Below, in pieces: positions 20,128 to 30,776 of a stretch of DNA of 64,000 nt. The stretch's first letter is position 1. Each line of letters starts with the position of its first letter. This DNA is from Pyricularia pennisetigena (taxonomy: Eukaryota > Ascomycota > Sordariomycetes > Magnaporthales > Pyriculariaceae), in NCBI RefSeq assembly GCF_004337985.1, contig NW_021940933.1, positions 1 through 64,000 on the forward strand. The letters run 5' to 3'. The translations under genes were made by a program, and so were the position numbers. The notes beneath the pieces are model-generated. The model ran no database searches, had not been told where the DNA came from, and worked only from the letters and a program-made list of their open reading frames with translations.

Positions 20128-20253
20128 AATGCAAGTTCTAAAGTGAAAAGTTCGTCTAGATATTTATAAAATAAAACAAAGGGTTGACGTGGCTGAGTAG
20201 ATATTTTTAGGGGCCGGACTTTAGGGGGGTCGGAGATGTGGAGCCCAACGTTA

Positions 20254-20360
20254 TGCAGCTTGATGACGTGCCCCTCGCCGTGGTCGGCTCGGAGCACCTG
20301 CCACGGCTCGCGTTTATCCGGTCCCAGTACCGACATCCTTACTTTGTACGGAAGGTCGGC

Positions 20361-20406
<46 letters not shown>

Positions 20407-20771
20407 ATCTGTCTCTCTGTCCTTGCCCCGTCACGTTCAATACCCTGTTTCTCCAGGCTGTCTCGCCTTTCCGACCCCCATGCCTCGAGCCTCTGCGGGT
20501 TTTGAACACACCAAAGCGCAAGCTCGCGCGTCGCCAATGTATCCTCAACACAGTCGTGACCTTCCCGGCCATGGTTCTGGATATCGATCCCCACGAGTTC
20601 CTTCATCAAGTCTTTCAGCCCCCAAACGCGTCGAAATAATTCCACGCCACCAAAGACAGCTTCGGCAGTCTGCAAAGACGTATCGACAATCCGAGTGTGG
20701 GCAATGCGGAGAGCGTGTAAATCGTGTTCCAGACCATGACCAATCAAAATAGTATCGGAATCAACATATTC
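20254..20771 (-). pseudogene. REX4-like exonuclease, 3' part after the nonsense codon
   Basis: This continues the frame of the gene at 20772-21605 after a TGA. It encodes ExoII (IGHGLEHDLHALR, then HTRIVDTS) and ExoIII (HDCVEDTLATREL). After QNPQRLEAWGSERR the frame runs into Glu-Arg repeats created by a CT microsatellite and then into unit G sequence and the pogo end, so the native C-terminus lies near 20450. Confidence 0.75.
20363..20402. repeat. (CT)n microsatellite
   Basis: About 19 CT units are followed by imperfect CT/GT units to 20420. It lies at the 3' end of the exonuclease frame, and homology between the two unit G copies ends here. Confidence 0.9.
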
Positions 20772-21605
20772 TCACAGCTCGGCCCTAGCAGCGCGCCAGC
20801 TCGCAAGGCAGTTCTTTCTAGACTTGGCTTCCCGTAAGGCACGGGATGTAATGCCACTGTGCTTGGTGCGCCAGTTAATTACTTTCCCCGGGGGCTGAAC
20901 GAATTTATTGATCAAGACCTCGCTTGTCAGGACATCAACTGCGCAGATGTAGGCGACTTCGCTTGTCTCGGTCCTGCGTGGCGCAAGTTTCCCTGGTCCT
21001 CGGTTGTTTTTCTGTTGTACCGGTTGATGCGGCGATGTAGGACTGCTGTTGATATGATTTTCTCCTTCAAATCCAGGTCCAGCCAGCTTTTTATAATGTT
21101 TTTCAGTTGCTTTGGGAGCCTCTATACCCACCATCTCACAGTCGATAGCCACTACCCGTCGCTTCGGAGCGCTGTCGCTTCGCGGCCAGGAAGGCAAGAA
21201 GTCCTGGAGTATGATCCCCGCAGGAAGTCTGATGCCTTGGTAGTTATCACCAAGAAGGACGAATCTGTGCCTCCTTAACTGGCAGGAGGAGTGACATCTC
21301 TGTTTGAGAGCCTCATATATGATGTCTTGATCTGCAGTCGACAGGGTGCTATAGGTGTTGGACCCGTGATGGAGCGTCTTTGGCGAAGAAACATTGATAT
21401 CGGAGTAAGGGCCGCTCTGAAGAGGGACAAATTCAACCTTGAAACTTTTGAGCTGCTGCTGTGGCGTCTTGCAAAGAGCCGGGAGATCTTCCGTAAATTG
21501 AAAGTCTGGCTCCCCTTGGGCTGGCGGCATCCCAACGGTGTCACTGCCGTTCTCCGACAAGCCGGTCACGGCCAAGCTCAGCGACTGTAGATTCCAAGTA
21601 TCCAT
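20772..21605 (-). pseudogene. REX4-like 3'-5' RNA exonuclease, 5' part, nonsense-mutated
   Basis: The DEDDh-type exonuclease core is clear: ExoI is RRVVAIDCEMVGIE, followed by a Ser/Pro linker, ETSEVAYICAVDVLTSEVLINKF, and NWRTKHSGITSRAL...WRAARAEL. A TGA at 20772-20774 then sits where family members have the Trp of AELW, and the frame continues in phase with the ExoII and ExoIII motifs. One TGG-to-TGA change is enough to explain the stop, and is of the C-to-T class produced by repeat-induced point mutation on the other strand. REX4-type enzymes trim rRNA and other RNAs in the nucleus. The N-terminal 100 residues are unconserved. Confidence 0.8.
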
Positions 21606-22487
21606 GAAGCTGGTGAACGGTTTGGGGAGTGTAAGAGTAAGTGCCTCGAACTAAGTGATGCTAATGTTGGCTTTGATGAGAATTGATAAAGGGTTCAATT
21701 GATGAAAGGCCAAAGGTTGCGCAGTGGCGGTAGAGAAAGGGGGTGTAGACTAAGGGAGGTCGTCTTCTTGTGCTTCACCGGCACCTCCGATAAAGTACTA
21801 CAATTAACTACTGAACATTCCAAACTGACAAATTCTTACAAATACGTGTAACCAATTTCTAACTACGTGCATTTATTATTTGTTGCCACCATACCATCTC
21901 AAATTGACACGTTGTTACACCATATGCAAGCAGTTACTTATCCTATTCGACAACCAGAGTGTGCTGCGCTGTTTTTAACCAACTCATCAATTGATGAGGA
22001 ACAATCATGAAATAATTGCACTCTTTAGCGAGCAGCGGAACCCTGCATCATCAACAAATAACGCTGCTTTTGATCCAAGCAAAGCATCCCCATCCCCGCC
22101 TTACCTCCCCAAATTTCCACCAGCTCCTGTCCATAATCTCCCGACAGTGCCTTCCTTGAACGTTCAGGTTAGATTGGAGCGATAGACTATGCTAGCGATG
22201 AAATAAAGGAAGACAGACATCGATTTCGAAATTCCTGAGGCGCCGGAGGTGTCGGCTCACATTCGCAAAAGTTTATGAGGAGTTGGACGCTCCCATGCAC
22301 ACTGCGTGGTAGACGTAAACGAAAGTCATTGTCGGGTTGCAAGACCTATAGCAACAGACACGTCAGGTCACTAAGCAGGCCGGATGCTTAGGGCCGACCG
22401 CCTTCACCTTATCTTTAACCAATGAGAGAGCTACATAAATGAAGAGTCATTGTTTCGTCATCTGTCAGCTCTCGTGAATTTCCGGCG
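21606..22487. other. Intergenic, no gene seen
   Basis: This is AT-moderate sequence between the exonuclease start and block X. The 64-codon frame at 21991 has no resemblance to anything I know. Confidence 0.45.
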
Positions 22488-23690
22488 TGAGGGGCTGCTG
22501 GAAACATGGGAAAAGGAAACAAAAGGTAGTGTTGCCTTTCTTTGTGATTGAATACAATGTAACGCTGTTGGCAGTGCTGCACAGCTCCTGTGTGGTGAGC
22601 CGTGTCTCGGCATGCATCTCTGGACTCTCCTACCAACTGCATAATAACAGCCAACCATTGCTTTAAAGGAAATGATGTTCATGTGCCCATCAGTTTGATT
22701 TAGTGGGCGTAAAGCCCCCTCATCGCCCACTGCCTCTTATCATCTGCATATTGACAATGTGGGAAAAGATGTCTCATTGTCTGGGCACTCGATACTTGAT
22801 TCAGGTATTTTTTTACTGCTGCACTTTCTGTCACTTCCATCAGTGTGTTTGGCTTCTGTTCAATCTCAAGCTTTGCCCATACATTTAAAACCATCAATGG
22901 CCTGTACTGCACTAACTTACTGCACCAAAGCTTTCCTTGACAACTATCTCTGGTAAACTAATCTTTCGATTGCAAACACCTAATTTATACCATTTTCTCT
23001 GGTTAGGGATTTGAACTATGACATTTACTCGTGGACAGATTTGCCTCATGCCGCTCCTCAATACGTCACAGACCATCTTTTCGAGGATCGCAAGTGGTTC
23101 GCGAGGGATTGGACGCTTCAATTTAGACCAGCCGCGCATTCTACCATCACTTATCCAGTGCATGAAATCCATTTCATCACCCCACCATCATTATGTGACG
23201 CCGGGCCCCGCGTTTTAACGCCCCATAGATAGCGTACCATGGAAATGGGGGGCCTCCTGGATAATCAAGAACCTATTAGGCTGGAGATGGACGGTTTTTA
23301 AAATAAGATAACTGGTTCATAATGACCTGATAACATGCTGGGGCTGTATTGCATGACCACTACATCATGGTAGCCGCATCTGTAAAGGCGCAAGCGTTTC
23401 GCAAACATTAGCCACCGCCATTAAACATTCCAAATACAGGAGGCCCTTTTATCAGGGGGGTCTATTTTACATTACATGCACACGGTGGCAGTGACCAATT
23501 GCACCTGTGATTGGAGAGTAAGCACAAGGGTAGTGAATTTACAGCGAAAAGAACCTGATAAAGAAAACTACCCCTCAGGGTATTTGTTTAATAATTGGGA
23601 TATAAATTCAACTTGAGATCCTGTGTCCACGCGTACGTTGTCGCCTGCTATACCCATGAGACATGTTGATTTGATCAATACACTCCAATA

Positions 23691-24581
23691 ATGGCCTTAC
23701 TTGCTAAGATCCCTTTCTCAAGCCTCGAAACACTGGTCCTACCTCTCGATACCGGCATCACTGAGTTCAGTCACCTCGCCTCTTACAACTGGATCGAATG
23801 TCCCACACCAACCATAGCCGTTCCGGGTAGCCCCGCCAAATGGTCACCACCTACCGGGCCCACCAGGCTGAAAAAGGACACGGGCTACTTCTATGCGGCG
23901 CAGAATCTGGCCCGCCATCCCGAAAGCCCTCTCGAGCCTCTTTTTCGCTCCATGCTCCTTACAAATCCCTTGGTTGACCTTCGATCATTTGATGTCGTGA
24001 CTGACCGGAACAACATACGGAAATTGCTGTCGTTTGTCGAACCTGGCATCGAGGGCAACAGAGTTGGGGATTTCGCAATCAACATTGAGGTCGTCGGCAC
24101 GACGGCTTTATTCTCCCGTGAAGAAAACGAGGTCAGGCGATATGTCGCACCAAACGAATTCCGGGGCCACGGCCACGAATTTGAAAAGGCCTACACTATG
24201 AACAGCATACGGGGCAGCACTGGGCATTACAAGATTGCTGAGTATTAGTTTGGTGGACTCAAGTTACTCGTCAGGTATGAGGTTGACGGTTATGTCTCTC
24301 CAGTTGGTGAAAGAGATGCAAAAAGTACCCTTGCCCACGAGTTATCTTCGTTGCAACTGTCAAAAGCATTGCCGGAGGCGTCACCAGTGTCATATACATG
24401 GCCAGGATCGAAGCTGGAGGTGGTGATGCAGGGAGAAACAATCTCGTCAGAGCAATGCCTAGAGATTAAGACCCGAGTTGCCCACAAGCCGTTACTCATC
24501 CAATATATTATGCCACAACTTTGGACATCGCAAACAACGAAGCTTGTGCGAGCTTACCACACTGGTGGCCTCTTTCAGTAA
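23691..24581 (+). pseudogene. Fungal-specific family (often labelled GGPP synthetase-like), one TAG, copy 1
   Basis: A 296-codon frame is interrupted only by TAG at 24246-24248. Before the stop it reads WSPPTGPTRLKKDTGYFY, NPLVDLRSFDVVTDRNNIRKL and GHGHEFEKAY, then STGHYKIAEY. After it come FGGLKLLVRYEVDGYV and LEIKTRV, then MPQLWTSQTTKLVRAYH. This order is that of an expanded fungal family with no proven activity; databases sometimes call it geranylgeranyl pyrophosphate synthetase, but I see no DDxxD motif. The TAG falls where relatives have Arg before FGGL. The usual C-terminal tail after GLFQ is missing. Confidence 0.65.
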
Positions 24582-24779
24582 TCAGTAGAAGCGTGGTATC
24601 ACATGACCACAAAGGCTTAGTCAGCGTTAAGAGCACGATAAAAGCGCTGACACGCTCTTTAGCCTAGATAGCACCACCTAGAACAATACATGGCTCTCCT
24701 ACCCAATCAAATCTGCCTGCACGTGTTCGTTGGTGTGCGTCAATATCTCCATAGGGCGCATCTCGTTACACCAAACCAA

Positions 24780-25243
24780 TCATGCCCAAACCTTCCTGAA
24801 CTTGGTATCAAAACCCTGTTGGAGGATCTTGAATGTCTTAAGAATGTTCATCAAATTAGCCCGGTCTTCCTCCTCCGAAGGAGCACTGTCTGACTCGCCA
24901 TCCGCCTCGCTCTCGGAGCTATAGTCAGCCTCGCTGGACTCCTCAACTTGATCCCAAGAGTCCGCCAATACAGCCTTTCTCGCCGTTTTCTTGCTGGCGG
25001 CATTTTCCTTTGGCAGCTGGACCTTAATGCCAGGGATGTTATACTCCTCGCCCTCATCCTGATCGTCTTCCATTTTGTCGAACGCGTCTTGCACCTCTGT
25101 CATGTCGGGATAGCCTGACTTCGGGTTCAGAAAACTGTCCAGGCTTGTGACAATAGTGGCCAAGATCAGCGAGAAGTCCTTCAGGCGGAACCAAACGTCA
25201 CCCGCCTTGATGCCATTGCTCCTAACCAGTGTCTTGAGGTCGC
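24780..25243 (-). CDS. DDX60-like helicase, C-terminal fragment at contig end
   Basis: This encodes the last about 155 residues of the helicase described at 30313-34544, identical to that copy: DLKTLVRSNGIKAGDVW, an acidic KMEDDQDEGEEYN stretch and an Asp/Glu/Ser-rich tail. It stops at the N. It is most simply the same gene sequenced into the end of another contig. Confidence 0.85.
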
Positions 25244-25244
25244 N
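25244..25244. other. Assembly gap (single N)
   Basis: It joins the end of block X copy 1 to block Y copy 1. Confidence 0.9.
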
Positions 25245-25247
25245 CAA

Positions 25248-26284
25248 CTATCTTCTCACATGCTTGCTAAGGTCCTTATATTCTACGACAATCTGTATCC
25301 TATAGTCGGTGGTCCGGCCTGTGACGAACACTTCTATCTCGTGCTTCGGAGACGTGTACTTGCCATCGGTTCTTCCGAAACCATGATAATTTCTAAAGCT
25401 GGTCAAACGCCGTTCCGTGCTCGGCCGAACTCCATCTCGATCCCGGTTCCGCTCCCGAGAAGAACCATACGCGACAGACTCATGTCTGTTGTCTACACGT
25501 TCCCTACAAGAATCCTCCCTTGTAAAGGCCTTCTCCCATTCGTATTGACGATAACCGTCATCTTTTTGTTCACTGTAATTTCCGCGTCCTACGTGCACAT
25601 TTCTCTTTCCCTGTTCTGTGCTTGTTTCCCTGGGCAACGTTCTGGTCTGCGCACCGGGATCGAATCGGACACGATTTGTCCCTTCCTTTTTGAGAATTGG
25701 TCTTATTGGCAGTTTTTCGTCTGTTTTTTCGGCGTATTTTCCCTCTGAGGTGGTCATTGCTGGCTGTGCCAAAGGGCGAGAAATGTTGCTCGCGTTTCTC
25801 TTCTCATCATCGTCTTTTTTGTTTTTTGACACTGGGAGCGACTTCTTCCCTCTTTTGCATTGTTGACGGGAGGTCGATAATTTTGTTCATGTTCTTTTTT
25901 CACAGACAAGTGCCTGGCCCCAGACCTCGGCTCCCCAGTTGAGGGATGCTCTAAAATGTCACTTGCGTTGCTTGTCCGGTCCATTATCCCACCGGACCCG
26001 CCTGCCTTGATACGATGTCCATCGACGGGAGTTTTGTAGCCCTTTCGCCGTCGACGTACCTCGTCAGTTTGACGTGCAAGCTCGGCGATTTCAGGTCGAG
26101 AAAGCTTTCCAAGCACGGCGACGAAGTTAGGGAAAACTTCATATACCATTCCAGCTTTATCTAATACACTTGCACTAATGAGGCTGCGATGTATTTTGGT
26201 CCATACTGCGTCAGGTGTAACTTTTCCGGAATCCTTTGGCCGGTTTAAGTCGGGCCGATTTGGTTTCGCAGTACGAGAAGACAT
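25248..26284 (-). CDS. DUF8035-like protein, frame broken at A-rich run (copy 1)
   Basis: Two minus-strand frames make one protein. 26284 down to about 25820 encodes VTPDAVWTKIHRSLIS, then KAGMVYEVFPNFVAVLGKLSRPEIAELARQ, which resembles the DUF8035-type segment of fungal Arg/Ser/Tyr-rich proteins. The second frame, 25832 to 25248, encodes a charged region rich in R, E, D and S, then KHEIEVFVTGRTTDYRI and a basic C-terminus. The frames overlap at an AAAAAACAAAAAAG-like run near 25825, where a single-base indel would join them. It could be a homopolymer sequencing error or a true frameshift; both copies share it. Function is unknown. Confidence 0.5.
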
Positions 26285-27023
26285 TTGATTCGGGCTGGAA
26301 TGTTTACTGTATCAGATTTGAGTTTTACGGTTTGTGAATGTATGCTCCCGATACGACAGGAGCGTAGTGCACGTTCAACTTTAAATTCGTTAAATAGTTC
26401 TTTGGACGCAGTGATGGCAGCCCGTTTTGGGGAAATAGCCCAGATTTGGACCTTGACTAGCTGAAACTGCGCCAATGCAAACCCCGCGTGTAAAGTATCA
26501 ACTGTAAGGACGACAGCCCGATCAACATAACCAGAGATTTACGAACGTTTATCTAATAAAACAGCCTAAAGTGGTTTCGGGGTTTGGAGTTTCTAGAACA
26601 AAAGGCCAAAGCTAGCCACGGCACGCTTTAAAAATAAAAAAAACGAGTTGACACGTAGTGATCGTGTTAAGTATAACGGGGCAAGATTTGTACCACAATG
26701 TCAAGGCTAAGTCGACTTGAAGATAACCCAAAAAGAAAGACCAGTCCCGAAAGAGATCCGGTCCTGAAATTGGCCCGCGGACCGGTAATAGACCGCGATT
26801 ACCTTTCAAGAAACTCGCATGCCGAGATCCAAAAGCTGCACGGTGAGACTCGAATATAAAAGAAGCAATTCCCAGGCAGGTGGAACAGCAGAGGTGATGT
26901 GCGTCTTTTCTTTCATGCACCAACGCATTCCATTCTTTTACGCGCTGTTCACTACCGGCTTCTGCATTAATCTGTTATTCCTACTTTTTTAGCTTCTTCA
27001 TTTATCTTGGTTCATCATTCGCT
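26285..27023. promoter_or_regulatory. Divergent intergenic region with TATA box for the cupin gene
   Basis: TATAAAA at 26855 is 169 bp upstream of the cupin ATG. Pyrimidine-rich sequence with CTTCTTC precedes the start codon. A 103-codon minus-strand frame here (26612-26923) has no recognisable domain and overlaps the promoter, so I do not call it. Confidence 0.5.
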
Positions 27024-28018
27024 ATGCGTCACATCTCGGCTTTTACAGTCCCCAGCTTTCTTTCTATCTTTGCGATACTAGCTTCGGCTCAAGCGTCCCC
27101 AAAACCGACGGAATGCTCGGCGCTTAGTGGAGACGCAACCTCGATTCTGGGAGCCCGCTGCACGCCTCAGTCTGTTCCGCCTTTGGCCACGTCTTCCCAG
27201 AGCCCCGACAATCGCGAAGAAAAAGCAAAGCAGGACCTCAGCTTGACGCAACAACTTTTTCTCGCATCAAGGCAAGTGTTTTGCCTTATAGGGGATTTGA
27301 GACTCGCGTTTGCCTTTATTTACTCGTGTTTGCTAACAAATTCCAAAGCGCCGCGGACCGGTTTAACCTTCTCCCGGACGATTCTCAGTTTGTGTTCAAC
27401 TTCAACCAAACCCAGGAAGGCGCCGGCGATGGCGGCATGCTTGTAGTCGCAAACCGCAAAACCTTTCCCGCCTTGGTCGGGACGGGTTCTGGGATGGCCG
27501 TTGGTCGTGTGGGACGTAAGTCTGCTCTCTAACCTCGTTCCCCCACCAATGAAACGACCCGGTCCGACCCACTTTCTAACCCGGAAACAGCTTGTGGCCT
27601 CAACACCTTCCACACCCACCCCCGATCGGCAGAGCTGCAACTGGTCGTGCAAGGACGTCTGGTTACTGAAATGATGCCCGAAAACGGAATCGTGGACGGC
27701 GAAGGAAAGCCCCGCGTCATTAAAAACGAGATTGGAACTTACCAAATGACGCCCTTTTATCAAGGTTCGGTTCACACGCAGTTCAACCCTGATTGTTCCG
27801 ATGCCGTCTTCGTAGCTGCTTTTTCCAGCGAGGATCCCGGCGCCGGCCAGGTGGTCGAGCAGACGATCGCGTTCACGGACGACCTGATCGCCGCCGCGTT
27901 CGGGCAGTCGATTTCTGGCGAAAACCTCGAGGCTGTGCGCAAGGCGATTCCCACTAGCATTGCTCTTGGGGTCGAAAGCTGCCTGGAAAGGTGCGGTATT
28001 GAGAAGAAATCGATGTGA
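27024..28018 (+). CDS. Secreted cupin (spherulin-1/germin-like), three exons, copy 1
   Basis: The model is join(27024..27271,27349..27515,27591..28018), 280 residues. It begins with a secretion signal (MRHISAFTVPSFLSIFAILA, cleavage near ASAQA). The cupin barrel reads FVFNFNQ, then GGMLVVANRKTFPAL, motif 1 NTFHTHPRSAELQLVVQG, and motif 2 within MTPFYQGSVHTQFNPDC. The His pair in HTH, the Glu and the later His are the metal ligands of germin-type cupins. Intron 1 is GC-AG (GCAAGT, 77 nt, GCTAAC branch) and intron 2 has GTAAGT (75 nt, TCTAAC). Spherulin-like proteins are spore- or stress-associated and extracellular; the activity here is not known. Confidence 0.87.
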
Positions 28019-28019
28019 T

Positions 28020-28020
28020 N
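28020..28020. other. Assembly gap (single N)
   Basis: It joins the end of block Y copy 1 to the start of block X copy 2. Confidence 0.9.
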
Positions 28021-30776
28021 TGAGGGGCTGCTGGAAACATGGGAAAAGGAAACAAAAGGTAGTGTTGCCTTTCTTTGTGATTGAATACAATGTAACGCTG
28101 TTGGCAGTGCTGCACAGCTCCTGTGTGGTGAGCCGTGTCTCGGCATGCATCTCTGGACTCTCCTACCAACTGCATAATAACAGCCAACCATTGCTTTAAA
28201 GGAAATGATGTTCATGTGCCCATCAGTTTGATTTAGTGGGCGTAAAGCCCCCTCATCGCCCACTGCCTCTTATCATCTGCATATTGACAATGTGGGAAAA
28301 GATGTCTCATTGTCTGGGCACTCGATACTTGATTCAGGTATTTTTTTACTGCTGCACTTTCTGTCACTTCCATCAGTGTGTTTGGCTTCTGTTCAATCTC
28401 AAGCTTTGCCCATACATTTAAAACCATCAATGGCCTGTACTGCACTAACTTACTGCACCAAAGCTTTCCTTGACAACTATCTCTGGTAAACTAATCTTTC
28501 GATTGCAAACACCTAATTTATACCATTTTCTCTGGTTAGGGATTTGAACTATGACATTTACTCGTGGACAGATTTGCCTCATGCCGCTCCTCAATACGTC
28601 ACAGACCATCTTTTCGAGGATCGCAAGTGGTTCGCGAGGGATTGGACGCTTCAATTTAGACCAGCCGCGCATTCTACCATCACTTATCCAGTGCATGAAA
28701 TCCATTTCATCACCCCACCATCATTATGTGACGCCGGGCCCCGCGTTTTAACGCCCCATAGATAGCGTACCATGGAAATGGGGGGCCTCCTGGATAATCA
28801 AGAACCTATTAGGCTGGAGATGGACGGTTTTTAAAATAAGATAACTGGTTCATAATGACCTGATAACATGCTGGGGCTGTATTGCATGACCACTACATCA
28901 TGGTAGCCGCATCTGTAAAGGCGCAAGCGTTTCGCAAACATTAGCCACCGCCATTAAACATTCCAAATACAGGAGGCCCTTTTATCAGGGGGGTCTATTT
29001 TACATTACATGCACACGGTGGCAGTGACCAATTGCACCTGTGATTGGAGAGTAAGCACAAGGGTAGTGAATTTACAGCGAAAAGAACCTGATAAAGAAAA
29101 CTACCCCTCAGGGTATTTGTTTAATAATTGGGATATAAATTCAACTTGAGATCCTGTGTCCACGCGTACGTTGTCGCCTGCTATACCCATGAGACATGTT
29201 GATTTGATCAATACACTCCAATAATGGCCTTACTTGCTAAGATCCCTTTCTCAAGCCTCGAAACACTGGTCCTACCTCTCGATACCGGCATCACTGAGTT
29301 CAGTCACCTCGCCTCTTACAACTGGATCGAATGTCCCACACCAACCATAGCCGTTCCGGGTAGCCCCGCCAAATGGTCACCACCTACCGGGCCCACCAGG
29401 CTGAAAAAGGACACGGGCTACTTCTATGCGGCGCAGAATCTGGCCCGCCATCCCGAAAGCCCTCTCGAGCCTCTTTTTCGCTCCATGCTCCTTACAAATC
29501 CCTTGGTTGACCTTCGATCATTTGATGTCGTGACTGACCGGAACAACATACGGAAATTGCTGTCGTTTGTCGAACCTGGCATCGAGGGCAACAGAGTTGG
29601 GGATTTCGCAATCAACATTGAGGTCGTCGGCACGACGGCTTTATTCTCCCGTGAAGAAAACGAGGTCAGGCGATATGTCGCACCAAACGAATTCCGGGGC
29701 CACGGCCACGAATTTGAAAAGGCCTACACTATGAACAGCATACGGGGCAGCACTGGGCATTACAAGATTGCTGAGTATTAGTTTGGTGGACTCAAGTTAC
29801 TCGTCAGGTATGAGGTTGACGGTTATGTCTCTCCAGTTGGTGAAAGAGATGCAAAAAGTACCCTTGCCCACGAGTTATCTTCGTTGCAACTGTCAAAAGC
29901 ATTGCCGGAGGCGTCACCAGTGTCATATACATGGCCAGGATCGAAGCTGGAGGTGGTGATGCAGGGAGAAACAATCTCGTCAGAGCAATGCCTAGAGATT
30001 AAGACCCGAGTTGCCCACAAGCCGTTACTCATCCAATATATTATGCCACAACTTTGGACATCGCAAACAACGAAGCTTGTGCGAGCTTACCACACTGGTG
30101 GCCTCTTTCAGTAATCAGTAGAAGCGTGGTATCACATGACCACAAAGGCTTAGTCAGCGTTAAGAGCACGATAAAAGCGCTGACACGCTCTTTAGCCTAG
30201 ATAGCACCACCTAGAACAATACATGGCTCTCCTACCCAATCAAATCTGCCTGCACGTGTTCGTTGGTGTGCGTCAATATCTCCATAGGGCGCATCTCGTT
30301 ACACCAAACCAATCATGCCCAAACCTTCCTGAACTTGGTATCAAAACCCTGTTGGAGGATCTTGAATGTCTTAAGAATGTTCATCAAATTAGCCCGGTCT
30401 TCCTCCTCCGAAGGAGCACTGTCTGACTCGCCATCCGCCTCGCTCTCGGAGCTATAGTCAGCCTCGCTGGACTCCTCAACTTGATCCCAAGAGTCCGCCA
30501 ATACAGCCTTTCTCGCCGTTTTCTTGCTGGCGGCATTTTCCTTTGGCAGCTGGACCTTAATGCCAGGGATGTTATACTCCTCGCCCTCATCCTGATCGTC
30601 TTCCATTTTGTCGAACGCGTCTTGCACCTCTGTCATGTCGGGATAGCCTGACTTCGGGTTCAGAAAACTGTCCAGGCTTGTGACAATAGTGGCCAAGATC
30701 AGCGAGAAGTCCTTCAGGCGGAACCAAACGTCACCCGCCTTGATGCCATTGCTCCTAACCAGTGTCTTGAGGTCGC
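28021..30776. repeat. Block X, copy 2
   Basis: This matches 22488-25243 base for base where compared (constant offset 5533, no indels). Unlike copy 1 it continues into the rest of the helicase gene. Confidence 0.95.
29224..30114 (+). pseudogene. Fungal-specific GGPP-synthetase-labelled family, one TAG, copy 2
   Basis: Same frame, same TAG (29779-29781) and same truncated end as the copy at 23691; see that entry for motifs. The shared stop means it predates the duplication, or that both are one locus. Confidence 0.65.

Larger units (their letters stand above)
17337..20251 (-). mobile_element. pogo/Fot-like DNA transposon, copy 1, interrupted by Gypsy
   Basis: Perfect 42-bp terminal inverted repeats (ACGTTGGGCTCC...) occupy 17337-17378 and 20210-20251. 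TA dinucleotides flank both ends (17335-17336 and 20252-20253), and the homologous unit at 39988-39989 shows the empty TA site. The single gene encodes a transposase on the minus strand. A Ty3/Gypsy element has inserted inside the transposase gene, and an N at 18388 marks missing sequence. TA target duplication, HTH_psq/CENP-B-like N-terminus and DDD catalytic domain place it in the pogo superfamily. Confidence 0.9.
22488..25243. repeat. Block X, copy 1
   Basis: These 2756 bp are identical, as far as I can read, to 28021-30776. The right end is the N at 25244, and copy 2 starts right after the N at 28020. The block holds a one-stop pseudogene and the 3' end of the DDX60-like helicase. The first 1.2 kb has only short minus-strand frames (22700-22912, 22912-23172) without recognisable domains. 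Confidence 0.95.
25245..28019. repeat. Block Y, copy 1
   Basis: These 2775 bp are identical, as far as I can read, to 40280-43054 and are bounded on both sides by N. The whole block is contained in the longer sequence at 40.3-43.1 kb, which argues for a redundant contig. Confidence 0.95.
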
